A stretch of DNA of 64,000 bases, from positions 868,001 to 932,000 of the forward strand of contig JAWWNJ010000084.1 of NCBI GenBank assembly GCA_037176885.1. The letters are read 5' to 3'. The stretch's first letter is position 1; the number at the start of each line of letters is the position of its first letter. A program made the position numbers and the translations under genes. Origin of the DNA: Favolaschia claudopus. Its lineage: Eukaryota > Basidiomycota > Agaricomycetes > Agaricales > Mycenaceae. Shown one piece after another: positions 33,373 through 44,875 of the stretch. The notes below the pieces were generated by a model. That model was not told the DNA's origin, searched no databases, and was given only the letters and a program-made list of their open reading frames with translations.

Positions 33373-34223
33373 CCGTGTCGGAAAATCCGAATTTACCTGA
33401 TCAAGCTTGACGAGGCTTGACGGGGGTATCAAGCTTGATCAGGCTCCCAGTGCCGTTGATCAACTGATGTCAAGCTTGATCAAGTAGGGTCAAGCCATAT
33501 CAAGCACTGTCAAGTAGTATCAGGATGAGGCCGAAAAACTGCTCCAACACACCCTATGTACTTAGACTTTCATTCTTGAAGTATACAGTGTCCATGTAAG
33601 CTCACATCATAAAGATATGGGAAGTGAATTTGTGAATTCATGACCGACTTATATTATAATTCAATTGAAGATAGAATTCAATTGGCAGATCTCAGAGTCT
33701 ATGGGACTACATTTGTAGGTACAATGACATTGTAAACTACTTATGCATTCAAGACACGCACAAGTGAATTGAGTTGATGATGATATCACGCCTGCAAGTG
33801 GAGTATTACCATGATATGTGACGTAGACCACCTCATTATGTTAAAGGTTCCTGAGCATAGTGGTTATAGTGTCGTTTTATTACTTAGTCGCGCGGGTTCG
33901 AACCGCTCGATGCGAAATACCTATAAATTCTAACTTAAATAGTAAATAGAAGTCTTATCTAAGTCTTATCTTATAGTATCAAACACTTTGAAGTAGATAA
34001 GTATAGGTACTATAATAGAAAGCGCAACAGAATTGTTACATTTTGACCATTTTCCCCGCCCAACCTTGATCAAGACCTATCAAGCAATATCAGGCCGTCA
34101 AGCATGATCAGTGTTTATAAGTCTTTTTTGGACCTTATCAACCGACCCCGAACTTGACAGCCTGATCAAGCTTGATATTGGTATATTTGGCCCTATCACC
34201 TGATTTCGGATTTTCCGACACGG
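33373..34223. mobile_element. MITE with reiterated TCAAGCTTGATCA
   Basis: Inverted termini CCGTGTCGGAAAATCCGAA (33373-33391) and TTCGGATTTTCCGACACGG (34205-34223) are perfect over 19 bp. Inside both arms the palindromic word TCAAGCTTGATCA and variants (ATCAAG, TCAAGC) recur more than ten times. I could not identify a target duplication. Confidence 0.75.
33852..33920 (+). repeat. tRNA-like remnant, possible SINE head
   Basis: GAGCATAGTGGTTATAGTG resembles a pol III A box and GGGTTCGAACC an exact B box, about 35 bases apart, but no acceptor or anticodon stem forms. It lies inside the MITE above. Confidence 0.3.
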
Positions 34224-34996
34224 CGTTGGACCAGTTCCAAAGATTACCTTGGTTGAAATTGAATTACTTGTGAATTGTGCTACTAGTACTGGATCGTGTT
34301 TGAGGTTACTTACCATGAGTTGCCAGTTGTTGGGATAGTATCGGAGGTCTCGTTTTATTCACCTCAATACTAACTATAGCGGTCTCATATCAAGTTTTTG
34401 CTTGTTCCCGTTCGAGTTGAGTAGCTTTCGGTAATTTCTGAGCTTCACAATTATCCTCCAGCAGCGGCAGTTCTACGGGACATTTTTGATTGGTGCAGCC
34501 GCGCCTTGACAATTTCTGACCTACATCGCCCGCGAGCACCATACTAAATACCCACTTAGTCTTACTCCAGTACACAAGTTGAACGTAGACGGATTGAGCG
34601 CGTCTGCAAATTACGGGTGAGAAAATGTTTGAACAAGAGACGGATTAAACCTACCTTCGGATGCTGACAAAAGTTCGGGTTGCGAGCTGATTGTGGAGCA
34701 GGTGTCTATTCAGCAATAACTGCACCCCCCGGCCAGGATCATTTGGAATATGTCTCTGAGAGCTCGGGGTGGGTAGTTTGGCGGCGTATACATTCCCAGT
34801 TAGACTGACTGCGTGACCGGCACCTTCGGAATCTAGGGATTACTAATTAGGTGCAAATTGGAACAGATAACCCAGGTAGTTGGCTTGGTTATATCTTCTC
34901 TACTTAAGATGGAAGTACTGAGGTGGATTGAAACTTCATACAGCGAAATCCCGGCGCGAAAGCGGAGGGATGCTGCGGTAACGGATGTCTATGATG
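34224..34996. other. No gene recognised
   Basis: No supported coding sequence or repeat boundary. Confidence 0.3.
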
Positions 34997-35271
34997 TGTT
35001 GAAGTATTTATTTCTCTTCCATTTACCGTACATACCTTACATTCTCCAACTCGCAATCCGTTCCGTTACGCGTCACACATTCCTTATGTAGCTTTGTGTC
35101 ACCGTCACATTCCTCAGTCGTTTCCTCCACGACTGAGGTATGTGCACTCGTATCTACTGTCCTTACAGCTTACTGATTCTCCTGGTAGTTTATACTTACT
35201 GTATTCTATCAGGTATATAATACACGAGTCGTTTCCTCCACGACTGAGTTTATACTTACTGTATTCTATCA
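34997..35271 (+). repeat. Copia 5' LTR
   Basis: 275 bp, TGTTGAAG...TCTATCA (TG...CA). It differs from the 3' LTR (39540-39814) at about three positions. It holds the hairpin CAGTCGTTTCCTCCACGACTG and a second copy of its core. Confidence 0.95.
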
Positions 35272-35282
35272 GGTTATGGGCC
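35272..35282 (+). promoter_or_regulatory. Primer binding site, half tRNA-iMet
   Basis: GGTTATGGGCC starts directly after the LTR. It is complementary to GGCCCAUAACC, the anticodon stem-loop of eukaryotic initiator tRNA-Met, as in copia elements that prime from an internal tRNA fragment. The same site adjoins the LTR at 55596. Confidence 0.75.
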
Positions 35283-35425
35283 ACCGCGCCTCTGCTTAAT
35301 CTCAGCCAGTACCGGACCGCTACTTGTCGAAAACTCGACGACTCTCTTTATTATCTCATTCCCCACATCTACCCTGCTTCCCGCCACATTTTACACCAAA
35401 CTTGTCGACTTCTCGCTGACACGTC

Positions 35426-37072
35426 ATGCCCGATCCGGACACCAAAACTTCGACGGCTTCTTCCTGGGATTTACCCCACGGCGCTGGGACTTTCTTTCCG
35501 CGCGGGGAGGACCGCCTCAAGGACGAAACCGGGTACTTCCCGTGGTCCAAACGGATGAAGTCAGCGTACGAGACAATCGAAATCTGGGATATTGTTTCCA
35601 CGGTATCTAAGCCGGGGGACAAGGCGTCTGCGGAGGAGCACAGGATTTGGAAGAAGAAGGACAGGTCCGCACTCTCATATTTGCTGTCTTCTGTCGACAG
35701 CGAGCTCGTCGTCAAAGTCTCAGACTATGACACTGTCCACCAAGCTTGGACCGCTCTCGAGACCGAGTTTGGGCAGACTGGGACTGGGGGTATTATGCTC
35801 TGGTTCCGTCAGCTCACTCGTCCCCTCCTTGACGATGACACGCTCGCACTCGATCAGCATGTGAAGGACTTCCAGAAAGCGCAGACTCATCTTACGAAGG
35901 CCGGATTCAGTATCCCCGGTCCTATCGTTAGCGCCATCTTCCTCTCCACTCTTCCCTCCGATCCAGACGACCCCAAATCCTACTATTCCCTTGTCCAGAG
36001 CGCCAAGATTGACGACACGACTACTCTGGTCTCTACGATCCAGGGTGTCCTCGATTCCCGTCGCCGCAGAAAGACCCCGAAGACCGAGGGTCAGTCGCAG
36101 GAGTCTGTCCTCGCAGCGTTGGAGCACGCTGCCATCGCTCGCGGTACGAAATTCTGTCGTAACTGCAAGCATGAAGGTCATATCGCGGACGACTGCTGGC
36201 AACCGGGTGGCGGTAAGGCCGGTCAGGGCCCGAAGCAGCAGCAGCATAAAAAGAAGGGGAAGAGGGGTAAGGGCAAGGAGAAGGCCCACAATACGGATGG
36301 AGGGGGAGACGAAAAATCCAATAATGTACGCTTCGAGAAATGCTTAATGGCCTCCGTGGCCGACTTCTCCTCTTACTCCCTGCGTGATGAGAGCATTCCG
36401 GCTACACCTCCGACGTCATCCTCCCAGACCAACAACTCCGCGTACAGTGCACGTACAGCGGGTGCGTCTACCATCATCGATTCCGGTACATCGACACACA
36501 TTCACTCCGTTCGACGCGACTTCGTTTCTTACGCCCAAGCCGTATCCGGAAATATCAGCGGGTTCGGCAACGGTTCGAGGAAAATCGAGGGTCGCGGTGA
36601 AGCACAGCTACTAGCGTCCCATCCTAAGGGTGGTAACGTCCGACTCAGGTTGAAAGATACCTGTTATGTCCCTGACTCTCAGCCGACGCTTATATCAGTG
36701 TCGCGGCTTGATCAGGCGGACTGTTACACCGTCTTTGGCGGTGGACGCTGTGTTACCTTTGAGAAGGGTGACAGTGGCAAGCTCATCCGCAACCTCATTT
36801 CGTCCGAGAAGGTTATTATGACCGCCTCTCTCGGCAGCGATCGCCTCTATCACCTCAAAAATGCCGAACATATTCTCGATCACGTTCATTCAGATCTTTG
36901 GACTGCTCTAGTCCGTACTCTGAACGGATCGAAATATGCCCTCGCTTTCACCGATGACTGCTCTCGCTGGATTTGGATGTTTTACCTGCGTCACAAGAGT
37001 GATGCAGTAGCTGCATTCAAGGAGTGGTTGGAGATGGTCGAGCGTGAGACAGGTCGCAAGCTTAAGGTCTAG
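35426..37072 (+). pseudogene. Copia Gag, protease and start of integrase
   Basis: From ATG 35426: a Gag domain (about residues 20-230) with a basic tail, the CCHC knuckle CRNCKHEGHIADDC at about 244-257, a Lys-rich stretch, and the aspartic protease motif TIIDSGTSTHI at about 350. Then comes the first part of the integrase core (HVHSDLW, FTDDCSRWIWMFYL). The usual pre-integrase HHCC zinc finger between the protease and the core is missing; the sequence passes from RLYHLK directly to HILDHVHSD. A TAG at 37070-37072 after RKLKV stops the frame, where relatives continue to HVDN. Confidence 0.85.
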
Positions 37073-38088
37073 CACGTCGATAACGTATTTATGGCCAGCA
37101 CTAAATAGGGGTGAATTTATCAACGAAGACCTGAAGCGGTTCTTGAAGGCACGTGGTATTCAGCTCAAAACCAGCGCTCCACGTACTCCTGAACAGAACG
37201 GTGTCGCCGAACGTCAGTTTAGGTCTATTTTTGACCGCGTTCGCACCGTCCTCATCGACGCCGACCTGCCGCTTAGCATGTGGGCTGAGGCCAGCAATTA
37301 CATGGTCTATGTCAAAAACCGTAACCCACACAGCGCTCTCGACCTTCGTACCCCTTTCTCCATCCGCTTCCCAAACCGCAAACAGCCGAAGTACAGGTCT
37401 TTTCACCGTTTCGGTTGCAGGGCTTACCTCTATAATGACAATCCTAATCGCAAAAAGTTCGACCATCGCGGCGAATCGGTTATTTTTGTTGGGCCCGGAT
37501 GATCGCAAGGCTTGGAAGGTTTATCGCCCCTCAAAGCGTACCTTCGGATCGTCGCCTCATATCAAATTCGACGACAACTCAAATTGTGGGGAATTTCGGG
37601 CTGAGGGGGAGATACACTCATACAAATATTCTTCTCTCAAATCGTCTTCGACCGAAGCTGATGATGATGATTACAGCCCTCCTTCCTCCACTTCTACGCC
37701 TCCAACTGCCAATCCGATACCTCCTCGTGCACCATCCCCTCCTGCTCCGGCTGGACCTGCGGATGTCGTGTCACAACCTAAAGCCCGGGCACCTCGTCAA
37801 CCTCGTCCTCTACCACCTCCGCGCGACCCATCTACCCGTATCCGGGAAGCCGCTGAGCTCAAGGCCGCCGCCGCAAACCTTAATTCAGGCTTAGCAGCAG
37901 CGCCAGCTCCAGAGGACCCTGACCGTGCGCCGGAAGATTCTGCTTTCGGATGGAATCGCCCGATCGTTCCGAGTGGGAGAGCGCGATGGAAGTCGAGCTC
38001 GATAGCATTGCGAGGATGGGTACATGGGAACTTGTCCCACCACCTCCCGGTGTCACTCCGCTTGGTTCGCTCTGGGTCTATGCCTTGA
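37073..38088 (+). pseudogene. Copia integrase second half and linker
   Basis: After the scar the frame continues GEFINEDLKRFLKARGIQ, then APRTPEQNGVAERQ with the catalytic glutamate, and FHRFGCRAYLY, to 37502, where it stops at TGA. A different frame continues with the C-terminal integrase KAWKVYRPSKRTF and a Pro/Ala-rich linker up to about 37990. So at least one indel near 37495-37505 breaks it. Confidence 0.8.
37084..37103. repeat. 20-bp scar of a hAT MITE in the integrase
   Basis: CGTATTTATGGCCAGCACTA equals the right terminus of the element at 19589-20258. Downstream AATAGGGG would be its 8-bp duplication, and upstream only GATAA remains. The integrase motif D-N-x-G-E-F reads across the point if the scar is ignored. 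Confidence 0.7.
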
Positions 38089-39532
38089 AGCACGACAGTA
38101 CTGGTGCCATCACTCGGTACAAAGCTCGTCTATGTGCTCAGGGTACACCCCAGCGCCTAGGTATCGATTTTTCGATGTCTTTTGCTTCTGTTGTGAAGTC
38201 AGAGTCGCTTCGTTACCTCCTAACCCTAGCTGCAAAGCTGGACTGGGAATTCCACGTTGTGGACGTCGACTCCGCCTTTCTCAACAGCGAGACGGATCCA
38301 GACGAGCCACCTATCTACATGCGACAGCCTCAGGGCCATCGTGTTCGTGGAAAGGAGGACTATGTCTGTCTCCTGAAAAGGGGAATTTACGGGTTAAAGC
38401 AAGCCGCACTTCTCTGGTACCAAAAGTTACGTTCCATTTTGGTCAAGATTGGTTTCCGGGTGTGCATTGCTGATCCGTGCGTCTTTATTCGTCACCTGGA
38501 GAAGGCTATTTCCATCATCAGCGCCCACGTTGATGATCTCGGTTTATTCTGCTCCTCTGTTGCAGAGGTCAAACTTTTAAAGAAGCAGATTTCCGAGCAT
38601 GTCCGAATCAAGGACTTGGGAGAGAGGACTTGGGAGAGTCAAAATCCATTCTTGGCCTCAAAATCCTGCGTGATCGTGCGAACCGCACCATCTCCTTGTC
38701 TCATCGTTTCTATATTGACTCGATTGTGGCTCGGTATCGCATGGAGGATGCACGGCCCGTATACTCGCCAGTCAACACGTCGGCCGCTCCGCTTTCCAAG
38801 TCTCAATCTCCTCAGACTTCGGAAGAACTCCAGCGCATGGCCAACGTACCCTACCAGCACGCCGTTGGTTCGCTTATGCATACCGCTGTTCAATGCCGTC
38901 CAGACATCACAAAGGCAGTCCAGTCCGTATCGCAATTTAGCTCCAACCCCGGTGAAGCTCATTGGGAAGCCGTTAAACGGATCCTCGCGTACCTCAAAAC
39001 CACACGCGACTCTGTCCTTGTTCTAGGCGGCAATGAAGACCTTACCCTTCACGCTTTCAGCGATTCAGATTGGGCAAACTCAAAGGATCACGCCCGATCC
39101 ATTTCTGGGTATGCTGTCTTCATCGGATCCAGCTTAATCGCTTGGTCAGCGAAGAAGCAAACCTCCACGGCTCTTTCGACTGGCGAAGCCGAGCTCTACG
39201 CTGGCACACACGTCGGGCGTGAAATCATGTGGCTCCGCTCTCTTCTGCTTGAGCTTGGTTTCTTACTACCTCCCGGACCGACTTCCCTTTCTATCGACAA
39301 TACTTCCACCATCCGGATGATTGTCAATACTGATGAAGTCACCGCTCGAACGAAGCACGTCCACATTGCCATCTGGTGGATCCGTGAAGCAGTCCTCCAT
39401 CGCTGCATCGTCCCTGTTTACGTCCCTACGGAAGTGAATGTTGCCGACTTATTCACGAAACCATTGTCGGCACCACGCCACAAGACTCTTGTCAAGATGT
39501 TGGGCATGGCTCCCCGACCGGATGCTCGTTGA
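37950..39532 (+). pseudogene. Copia reverse transcriptase and RNase H
   Basis: The frame from 37950 starts SPDRSEWESAMEVELDSI, then has the RT motifs YKARLCAQG, VDVDSAFLN, GIYGLKQAALLWYQKL and the active-site loop HVDDLGLF. A 14-bp tandem duplication at 38611-38638 shifts the frame. The second frame, from about 38630, continues SILGLKILRD and the C-terminal RNase H with HAFSDSDWANS, STGEAELYA and HVHI, and ends LTKPLS... at TGA 39530-39532. All pieces are in order and near full length. The frameshift inactivates Pol. Confidence 0.88.
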
Positions 39533-39539
39533 GGGGGAG
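39531..39539 (+). promoter_or_regulatory. Copia polypurine tract
   Basis: GAGGGGGAG lies directly before the 3' LTR and overlaps the stop codon. The same tract with TG is at 48899-48908. Confidence 0.85.
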
Positions 39540-39814
39540 TGTTGAAGTATTTATTTCTCTTCCATTTACCGTACATACCTTACATTCTCCAACTCGCAAT
39601 CCGTTCCGTTACGCGTCACACATTCCTTATGTAGCTTTGTGTTACCGTCACATTCCTCAGTCGTTTCCTCCACGACTGAGGTATGTGCACTCGTATCTAC
39701 TGTCCTTACAGCTTACTGATTCTCCTGGTAGTTTATACTTACCGTATTCTATCAGGTATATAATACACGAGTCGTTGCCTCCACGACTGAGTTTATACTT
39801 ACTGTATTCTATCA
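39540..39814 (+). repeat. Copia 3' LTR
   Basis: 275 bp, TGTTGAAG...TCTATCA, about 98.9 percent identical to the 5' LTR by eye. The five bases outside the two LTRs (TGATG and AGATC) do not match, so no target duplication is present. Confidence 0.95.
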
Positions 39815-39879
39815 AGATCAAGTTCGTATGAGATGTCACACCCCAAATCGGCTTACAAATTGAACAAAATACTACAGTA
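39815..39879. repeat. MITE right end next to the copia LTR
   Basis: It matches the right part of the MITE 3603-4241 without the inner insertion, ending CTACAG then TA. The copia element or a recombination event removed the rest. Confidence 0.65.
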
Positions 39880-42800
39880 TGCCAGTAACACGTTCTTTAG
39901 GGCCTTTCCCGCTGCCAACTCCGTCAATATTTGCAAGTGACTGGCTAGAAACCAGCAACTTCAACTTGAAGACTGTTTGGTACGTTTTTAGGCTATTTTC
40001 TACCCGGCTTAACACCACCAGGCGTCTGACTCAACAGAAACTTGCAAGTGTTGGAAAACTGTATCTTTCTGGTCAAAATACGAGTCTTCTCCAATTATTT
40101 GCTACCATTCTGCATTTTCAAAGCTGTTCCCGACGCCATTTCTTCCCCGGAGCTCAAGACATCAATCTACTTCCTTCTCTAAAGCTAGAGAAGCTCGCTT
40201 TGGGCAGAACTCAGCTGGAAGCTCCGTTCAAAGTGTGTTACTTGATCTGTCTTTGACTGTTCGAGAATCTCAAGCTCCGTTGTTCAAATATTGCTACCTT
40301 AGTTTGTTCTCTATAAGAAGGCCTTCACATGGATTAAACCTCCCCCTCCGTCCCTCAAGCGCTGTGATTGGCAATTATTTGTTAGTCTTAATTTTATCTT
40401 CAGCAGAAATGAGTCTGAAACAAAGTCCAAATGGAGTCTATGATTGGTTTACTTTGCATAGCGAGCATCAAGTTAAGCATTTGTGTAGTCTCATATTTCT
40501 ACTGCCAGTGCTCAACTCGCCGCCAACCCGCCGCATCAACCTGAGTCAACATGCCTGAGTTCAATTTTTTATTTCATGTACAATATAGTGTCGGATGATC
40601 AATCAGATGAACTCAAAGTTATAGCTTACATGTCACAGTATAGCTATATAGCAGTCTTGCCGGTACAAGGTGCATATTTGAAAAGAAGAGCTCGAAGAAT
40701 GTTCAAAATTTGGTTCACTTCGGAATTTCGGCCTTTTCGGCTGTGTCGGTCCTAGGAGAAGCAAAGATCAAACGGAAGCGATCGGATCTGTCAATCAGCT
40801 CGGGTGCAGTCCTATGTACATAGGCATCCACAATGAGCCTAACTTAGGCTCATTATCCATGTCAGATGAGGCCAACTTGGCCAAGTACATGGTCATCTGA
40901 TCGGAATGTTGGTTGTTGATCCTATGATGTGCACTGCCTTCACCGGCGGTTGTGATAGATTGCCGTATGAACACGCCCTTCTCGCGCCCTTCGCACGCCT
41001 TCGACGAAGTGTCTTTCTTTGGCCTTTCCTCGGGCTCATGTGCGATGGTTAACCGATCGATCAGCTGGGTGATTATCTGCCATGTGGCAGTGCAGTTATC
41101 TGCCCCACCTCTACTTCTCAACACTGAAGCCCCGTAAATTCTTCAGAATAATCCAGAGTGTCTATAAAAGAATTTGATTCCATTCTGTTGCTCTATATCG
41201 CGAAGAAAACGTTCCAGGCACTGGGATATTCGATGTTGTCAGATAACCTGTGACATGGCAGATAAATTGTCACTAGTGTGACTGTCCGCATTAGGTAGCC
41301 GGCATTTCCCGAGTTTCATTCGCGTTGGGTTTGTTTCGAGTTTCCAAGGTCTGCTCGAGTTCTGCCTTCCCTCATAGAAGTGTGGTGCTGCTAATTTGAT
41401 ATAGAAGATTTTGTTCTTTAACCTGTGTTTTTCTTAGCCTGCTTATACAATTTCATTTGTGTCGAGACTCGAGAGGATTTTACCTAAAATTCCATTGAGT
41501 GTTTAAAGAGGGTACTAGAGCATACATAGGTCAGTAATTTGACTTCTGGCAATGTTTTGAACACTGCAAGTTTTCAGAGCTGTCATCTTGAGGAACAAAT
41601 GGCTTACACTCATCTTTGGTTTTCACAAACTCCCTATTTGTTCAATGCATTCTTTCCATTGCTACTTACTAGTAGGGCGGCTGGACGACGAATATATGAC
41701 CTATTTCTCTGTTTCAAAGCTCGCATTAATTTAATGGCGCTGTCTCATCATTTGTCGTTGTAATTTGGAGATTATAGAAATATCAGACTGAACTGGTGGT
41801 CCGGAGCAGAGTTCAAGTTGGCTCAAAATTCACAATGCAGGGGATCTGTTGGGCTAGCTTTGAGGTATGAACAGCTCGGTAAAGTGAAATAATAGCCCAA
41901 TCAGCCCTCTCGGAAATTTCCGATATCTCCCTTTTCTCATTTCTTTTTCCGCTTTTTCCCGGGAAGAACACCCAGTGGAATGGTCGGAAAACCTGTGCGA
42001 TGGCTGTGGACGCCCATGTCCTTATTTGGACATGGGACTGCACCCGTGTCTGATGGGCCTCGGCCCGATCATTTCTCTCTGATCTTGGGTCATTCAACTT
42101 TTTGGATTCAATTCTTCGCGCCATGAACACGTCCCGCACCATCTAGCAAGCTGAGGATTACTTTGAACTAATTAACTCTTTGCTTTTGTCTGCAAAATGT
42201 ACAATGTGAACTGAACTCGAAGCAGTTTGAAACCTGACAACCACTGCGTTCAAGGGCTTCCTAGAACGGCCGGTGGCGAGGCGCGTTGAGGTGATCGCCG
42301 AGGCCAGTGGAGGTCCACGGAGCCGGGGAGTTGCGTCTAGCGTCAGCCTGTGACGGCCGCCTCATAAACTCGCAGCCGAGGCATGCTTACCTCCGCGACG
42401 GCCGTGGAACGGAGGCGCAGTCTAGACGCGCCTAGACGGATGACGAGGCGTGTGTACACGTCAAGGCAAGGCTCGGAGGGCGGGTGCCGAGGCCGGCTTG
42501 CTGCCGCCAGCGAGGCATCCACAGTGGAGGTGCGGTTTGAACGCAGTGAACTTCTCGGATGCTGTCGAGACTCGAGACTCGATCTGACTCGATGAAGGTG
42601 TTACTGAGCTCAGAAAACCAAGGAATCTTCGACGTATTTCCAATTTCAGTCAGTTATGATTCACATTTTCTAGCGCCGGAATGCACAAGAGAACGAATTT
42701 TTAAAGGTCAATGCATGATCATGTTGTACAAAAGCTCCCAACGCACTTTCGAAAGACATTTGGCCGGAAACGTAACAAGCCCGATGTAAGTATCGAGTGA

Positions 42801-43634
42801 TGCATACCTCGAAACATGAAATCAGAATTTATTGTGCCTTGGTGGGTATGCAATCGAAAACACAAGTGTGCGAGGCAATTGACGGAAAGGAGATGGCGGC
42901 GCTCGACAATGTTGACAACAACGTGTATGCGGGAAGGAAGGGACTGAAAAACAGCATCCAAACGCAAGGACAGAACACACATTGAAAAAAGTAACTGCAC
43001 ATCAACCTCAAGACACGGACTCGTGTAAAAGTGCGTATGCGGTTATTCTGGTCAATATGCTTCAGCGCATCCTGGGCAGCCACGGCTGGCGAATGTGTTA
43101 TTGAGTGGGCACCATGTATGCGGTGACACGCATCCTCACACACACCTTCGCTGTGCGCTTCGTCTCTGTCTCGCAATTGAAAGTAAAATACAGAATCAAG
43201 AATTATCAACAATGCTCACCAGGACATTCAAATGCTTTACAACGCTGCTTTCTACTAATTTGCCGGGGCTTTTGTTTGAAGGAGAAAGCTGAAATATATC
43301 CAAGGCAGCAGAGTAGAAGTGCGATTGGTGATGGCTCTCCGAGTCGAGGTACTTAAAGCCGAGTTTGCCTCCTCCAAGAAAGGGTCCAAGAGAACAGCAA
43401 AAAGAAAGCAAGGTTGGAAAAAGAACCTGTCAAAACATTGACATTTGAAGTCGAATGGATGAAGCAGACACTGAGTTGCACTGAGTACAGAAAGTGCTGG
43501 CGCGCGACGTGTGTCGCGCGCCCAGATGACCGGGTTTGGATGAGAAAAAGTATAGAATAATTGGACTGCGTTGGGTTTTGTAACGACTCGGAGATTGAAG
43601 CCAATAGAGACAAGGCAGAGAGAGAGGCAGAGGC
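39880..43634. other. Gene-poor stretch; GC-rich patch and palindrome
   Basis: No spliced gene is supported in 3.7 kb. 42245-42545 is GC-rich with repeated GCCGAGGC/GGAGG words. CCCATGTCC / GGACATGGG at about 42014-42037 is a 9-bp palindrome beside a pyrimidine tract. A 109-codon minus-strand frame from ATG 42142 has no recognisable features. Confidence 0.35.
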
Positions 43635-43690
43635 AAGGGGTGATCTGTCAAGCGCCATCAAAGATGAGGCCTTGCAGTATGCTCGTGTTT
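43635..43690 (+). repeat. Inverted repeat, left arm (56 bp)
   Basis: It starts AAGGGGTGATCTGTCAAGCG and matches the reverse complement of 44005-44060 with one mismatch. Confidence 0.8.
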
Positions 43691-44004
43691 GTCAAGGACG
43701 TTCAACCACTTGCGCTCACTTGGAGACGAGCTGCCCTCGCAAATTAAAGTATTTGGATGCTCCCTTACTTCTGGGTACATTTATAGGGATATAGTGTCAC
43801 CTTGAAATTTCTTCCGGGCACATTCTTTTTTCAAGTGTGTTATGTAAGTCAGGCCCACCACACCACAAAACATCCTCTGTGGCCCGTTTTTTCCGCTCTT
43901 TTTAGCAGTCATATCATAATATGGCTCAATAACACTCGACTTGACATATTTCAGCCCACGTAGAATATACTGGGAGGATGTACGGTGAGATCAACGCCCA
44001 TCAT

Positions 44005-44060
44005 AAACACGAGCATACTGCAAGGCCTCATCCTTGATGGCGCTTGACAGATCACCCCTT
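44005..44060 (-). repeat. Inverted repeat, right arm (56 bp)
   Basis: Reverse complement of 43635-43690. The 314-bp spacer has no recognised gene and I see no target duplication outside. Confidence 0.8.
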
Positions 44061-44182
44061 GGGCAGAGGGAAGCGGGAGAGGATGAGTCCGGGACGACTC
44101 GAGGGACGTTCCGGTTGTTGTTGCGTTGCCAACGCCGGTTGCGGCAACCTAAACGAAAATATCTTGAATTACATTGGCCAGA

Positions 44183-44223
44183 TCCTTAGTCCATTCGGGG
44201 AATGTCCCCAGAATGGACTAAGG
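44183..44223. repeat. Strong hairpin
   Basis: TCCTTAGTCCATTCGGGG pairs with CCCCAGAATGGACTAAGGA, 18 bp with a one-base bulge and a 5-base loop. Confidence 0.7.
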
Positions 44224-44512
44224 ACATGCCGCACTCTTGAATTCAAGCCGCGGCCGGATTGGGACATGGGAATCAAGATGAATTCTAGCTGTAGCGTACG
44301 TTTGAGAGCGTATGAGGCTTCGAGAAGCTGGGGGCAAAGACAAACTTCAATTTGAAATTCTCCCTCTTTTTCTCCCTTTTTTCTCTTTTTTCGCAACTTG
44401 AATAACTTGATTTCTTCGGCCCGTCCACAGACATGGGACATGGGCCTTTCCTCGAGAACCTTTGTCCCCTTTTTACCTCCTGTACCTATCAGCAATGACC
44501 AGTCGCCGGAAT

Positions 44513-44690
44513 TGTTGTAGGAGACCCGCCGGTACCCTCCGGTGATGCGCTCCTGGATACCCGACGTCTCCCGTTTATTTCCTTTTTAGTCCACATGTAT
44601 ATTACGGTTACCACCCTGTAGTGCACCTCAGTCGTCTACACCCATCGTGTCCCGACTGAGGTGAGCCTTACTTATATTGTTCTTACAGCA
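44513..44690 (+). repeat. Copia-type LTR relic
   Basis: It starts TGTTGTAGGAGACCCGCCGG and shares about 170-190 bases with 48325 onward, including the hairpin CAGTCG...CGACTG. The end is approximate. No PBS or polypurine tract adjoins, so it may be a solo LTR. Confidence 0.6.
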
Positions 44691-44851
44691 TATACGACTT
44701 ACTTATTCCAAAATATTTACGCTCGGCGTCACGCATCAGAGCGGTGCCGAGATGCCGTCGCGTGACCTGATCGCTCGGTGATTGCTCCCAATTGGGAAAC
44801 TCGCTTTCGTCGGCGGCGGCGCGTTGCCCTCGCTATATAGAGTATACTTAG

Positions 44852-44875
44852 GGTAACCAGCCCGCTCTGGTTACC
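44852..44875. repeat. Perfect 9-bp hairpin
   Basis: GGTAACCAG and CTGGTTACC flank a 6-base loop. Confidence 0.6.

Noticed and set aside
35094..35558. 154-codon frame over the copia LTR
   Set aside because: It spans LTR, PBS and leader, and overlaps the true gag start in another frame.
35720..36289. 189-codon minus-strand frame
   Set aside because: Antisense of copia gag with no domain features.
34992..39820. Target duplication for the copia element
   Set aside because: Flanking five bases differ (TGATG versus AGATC).
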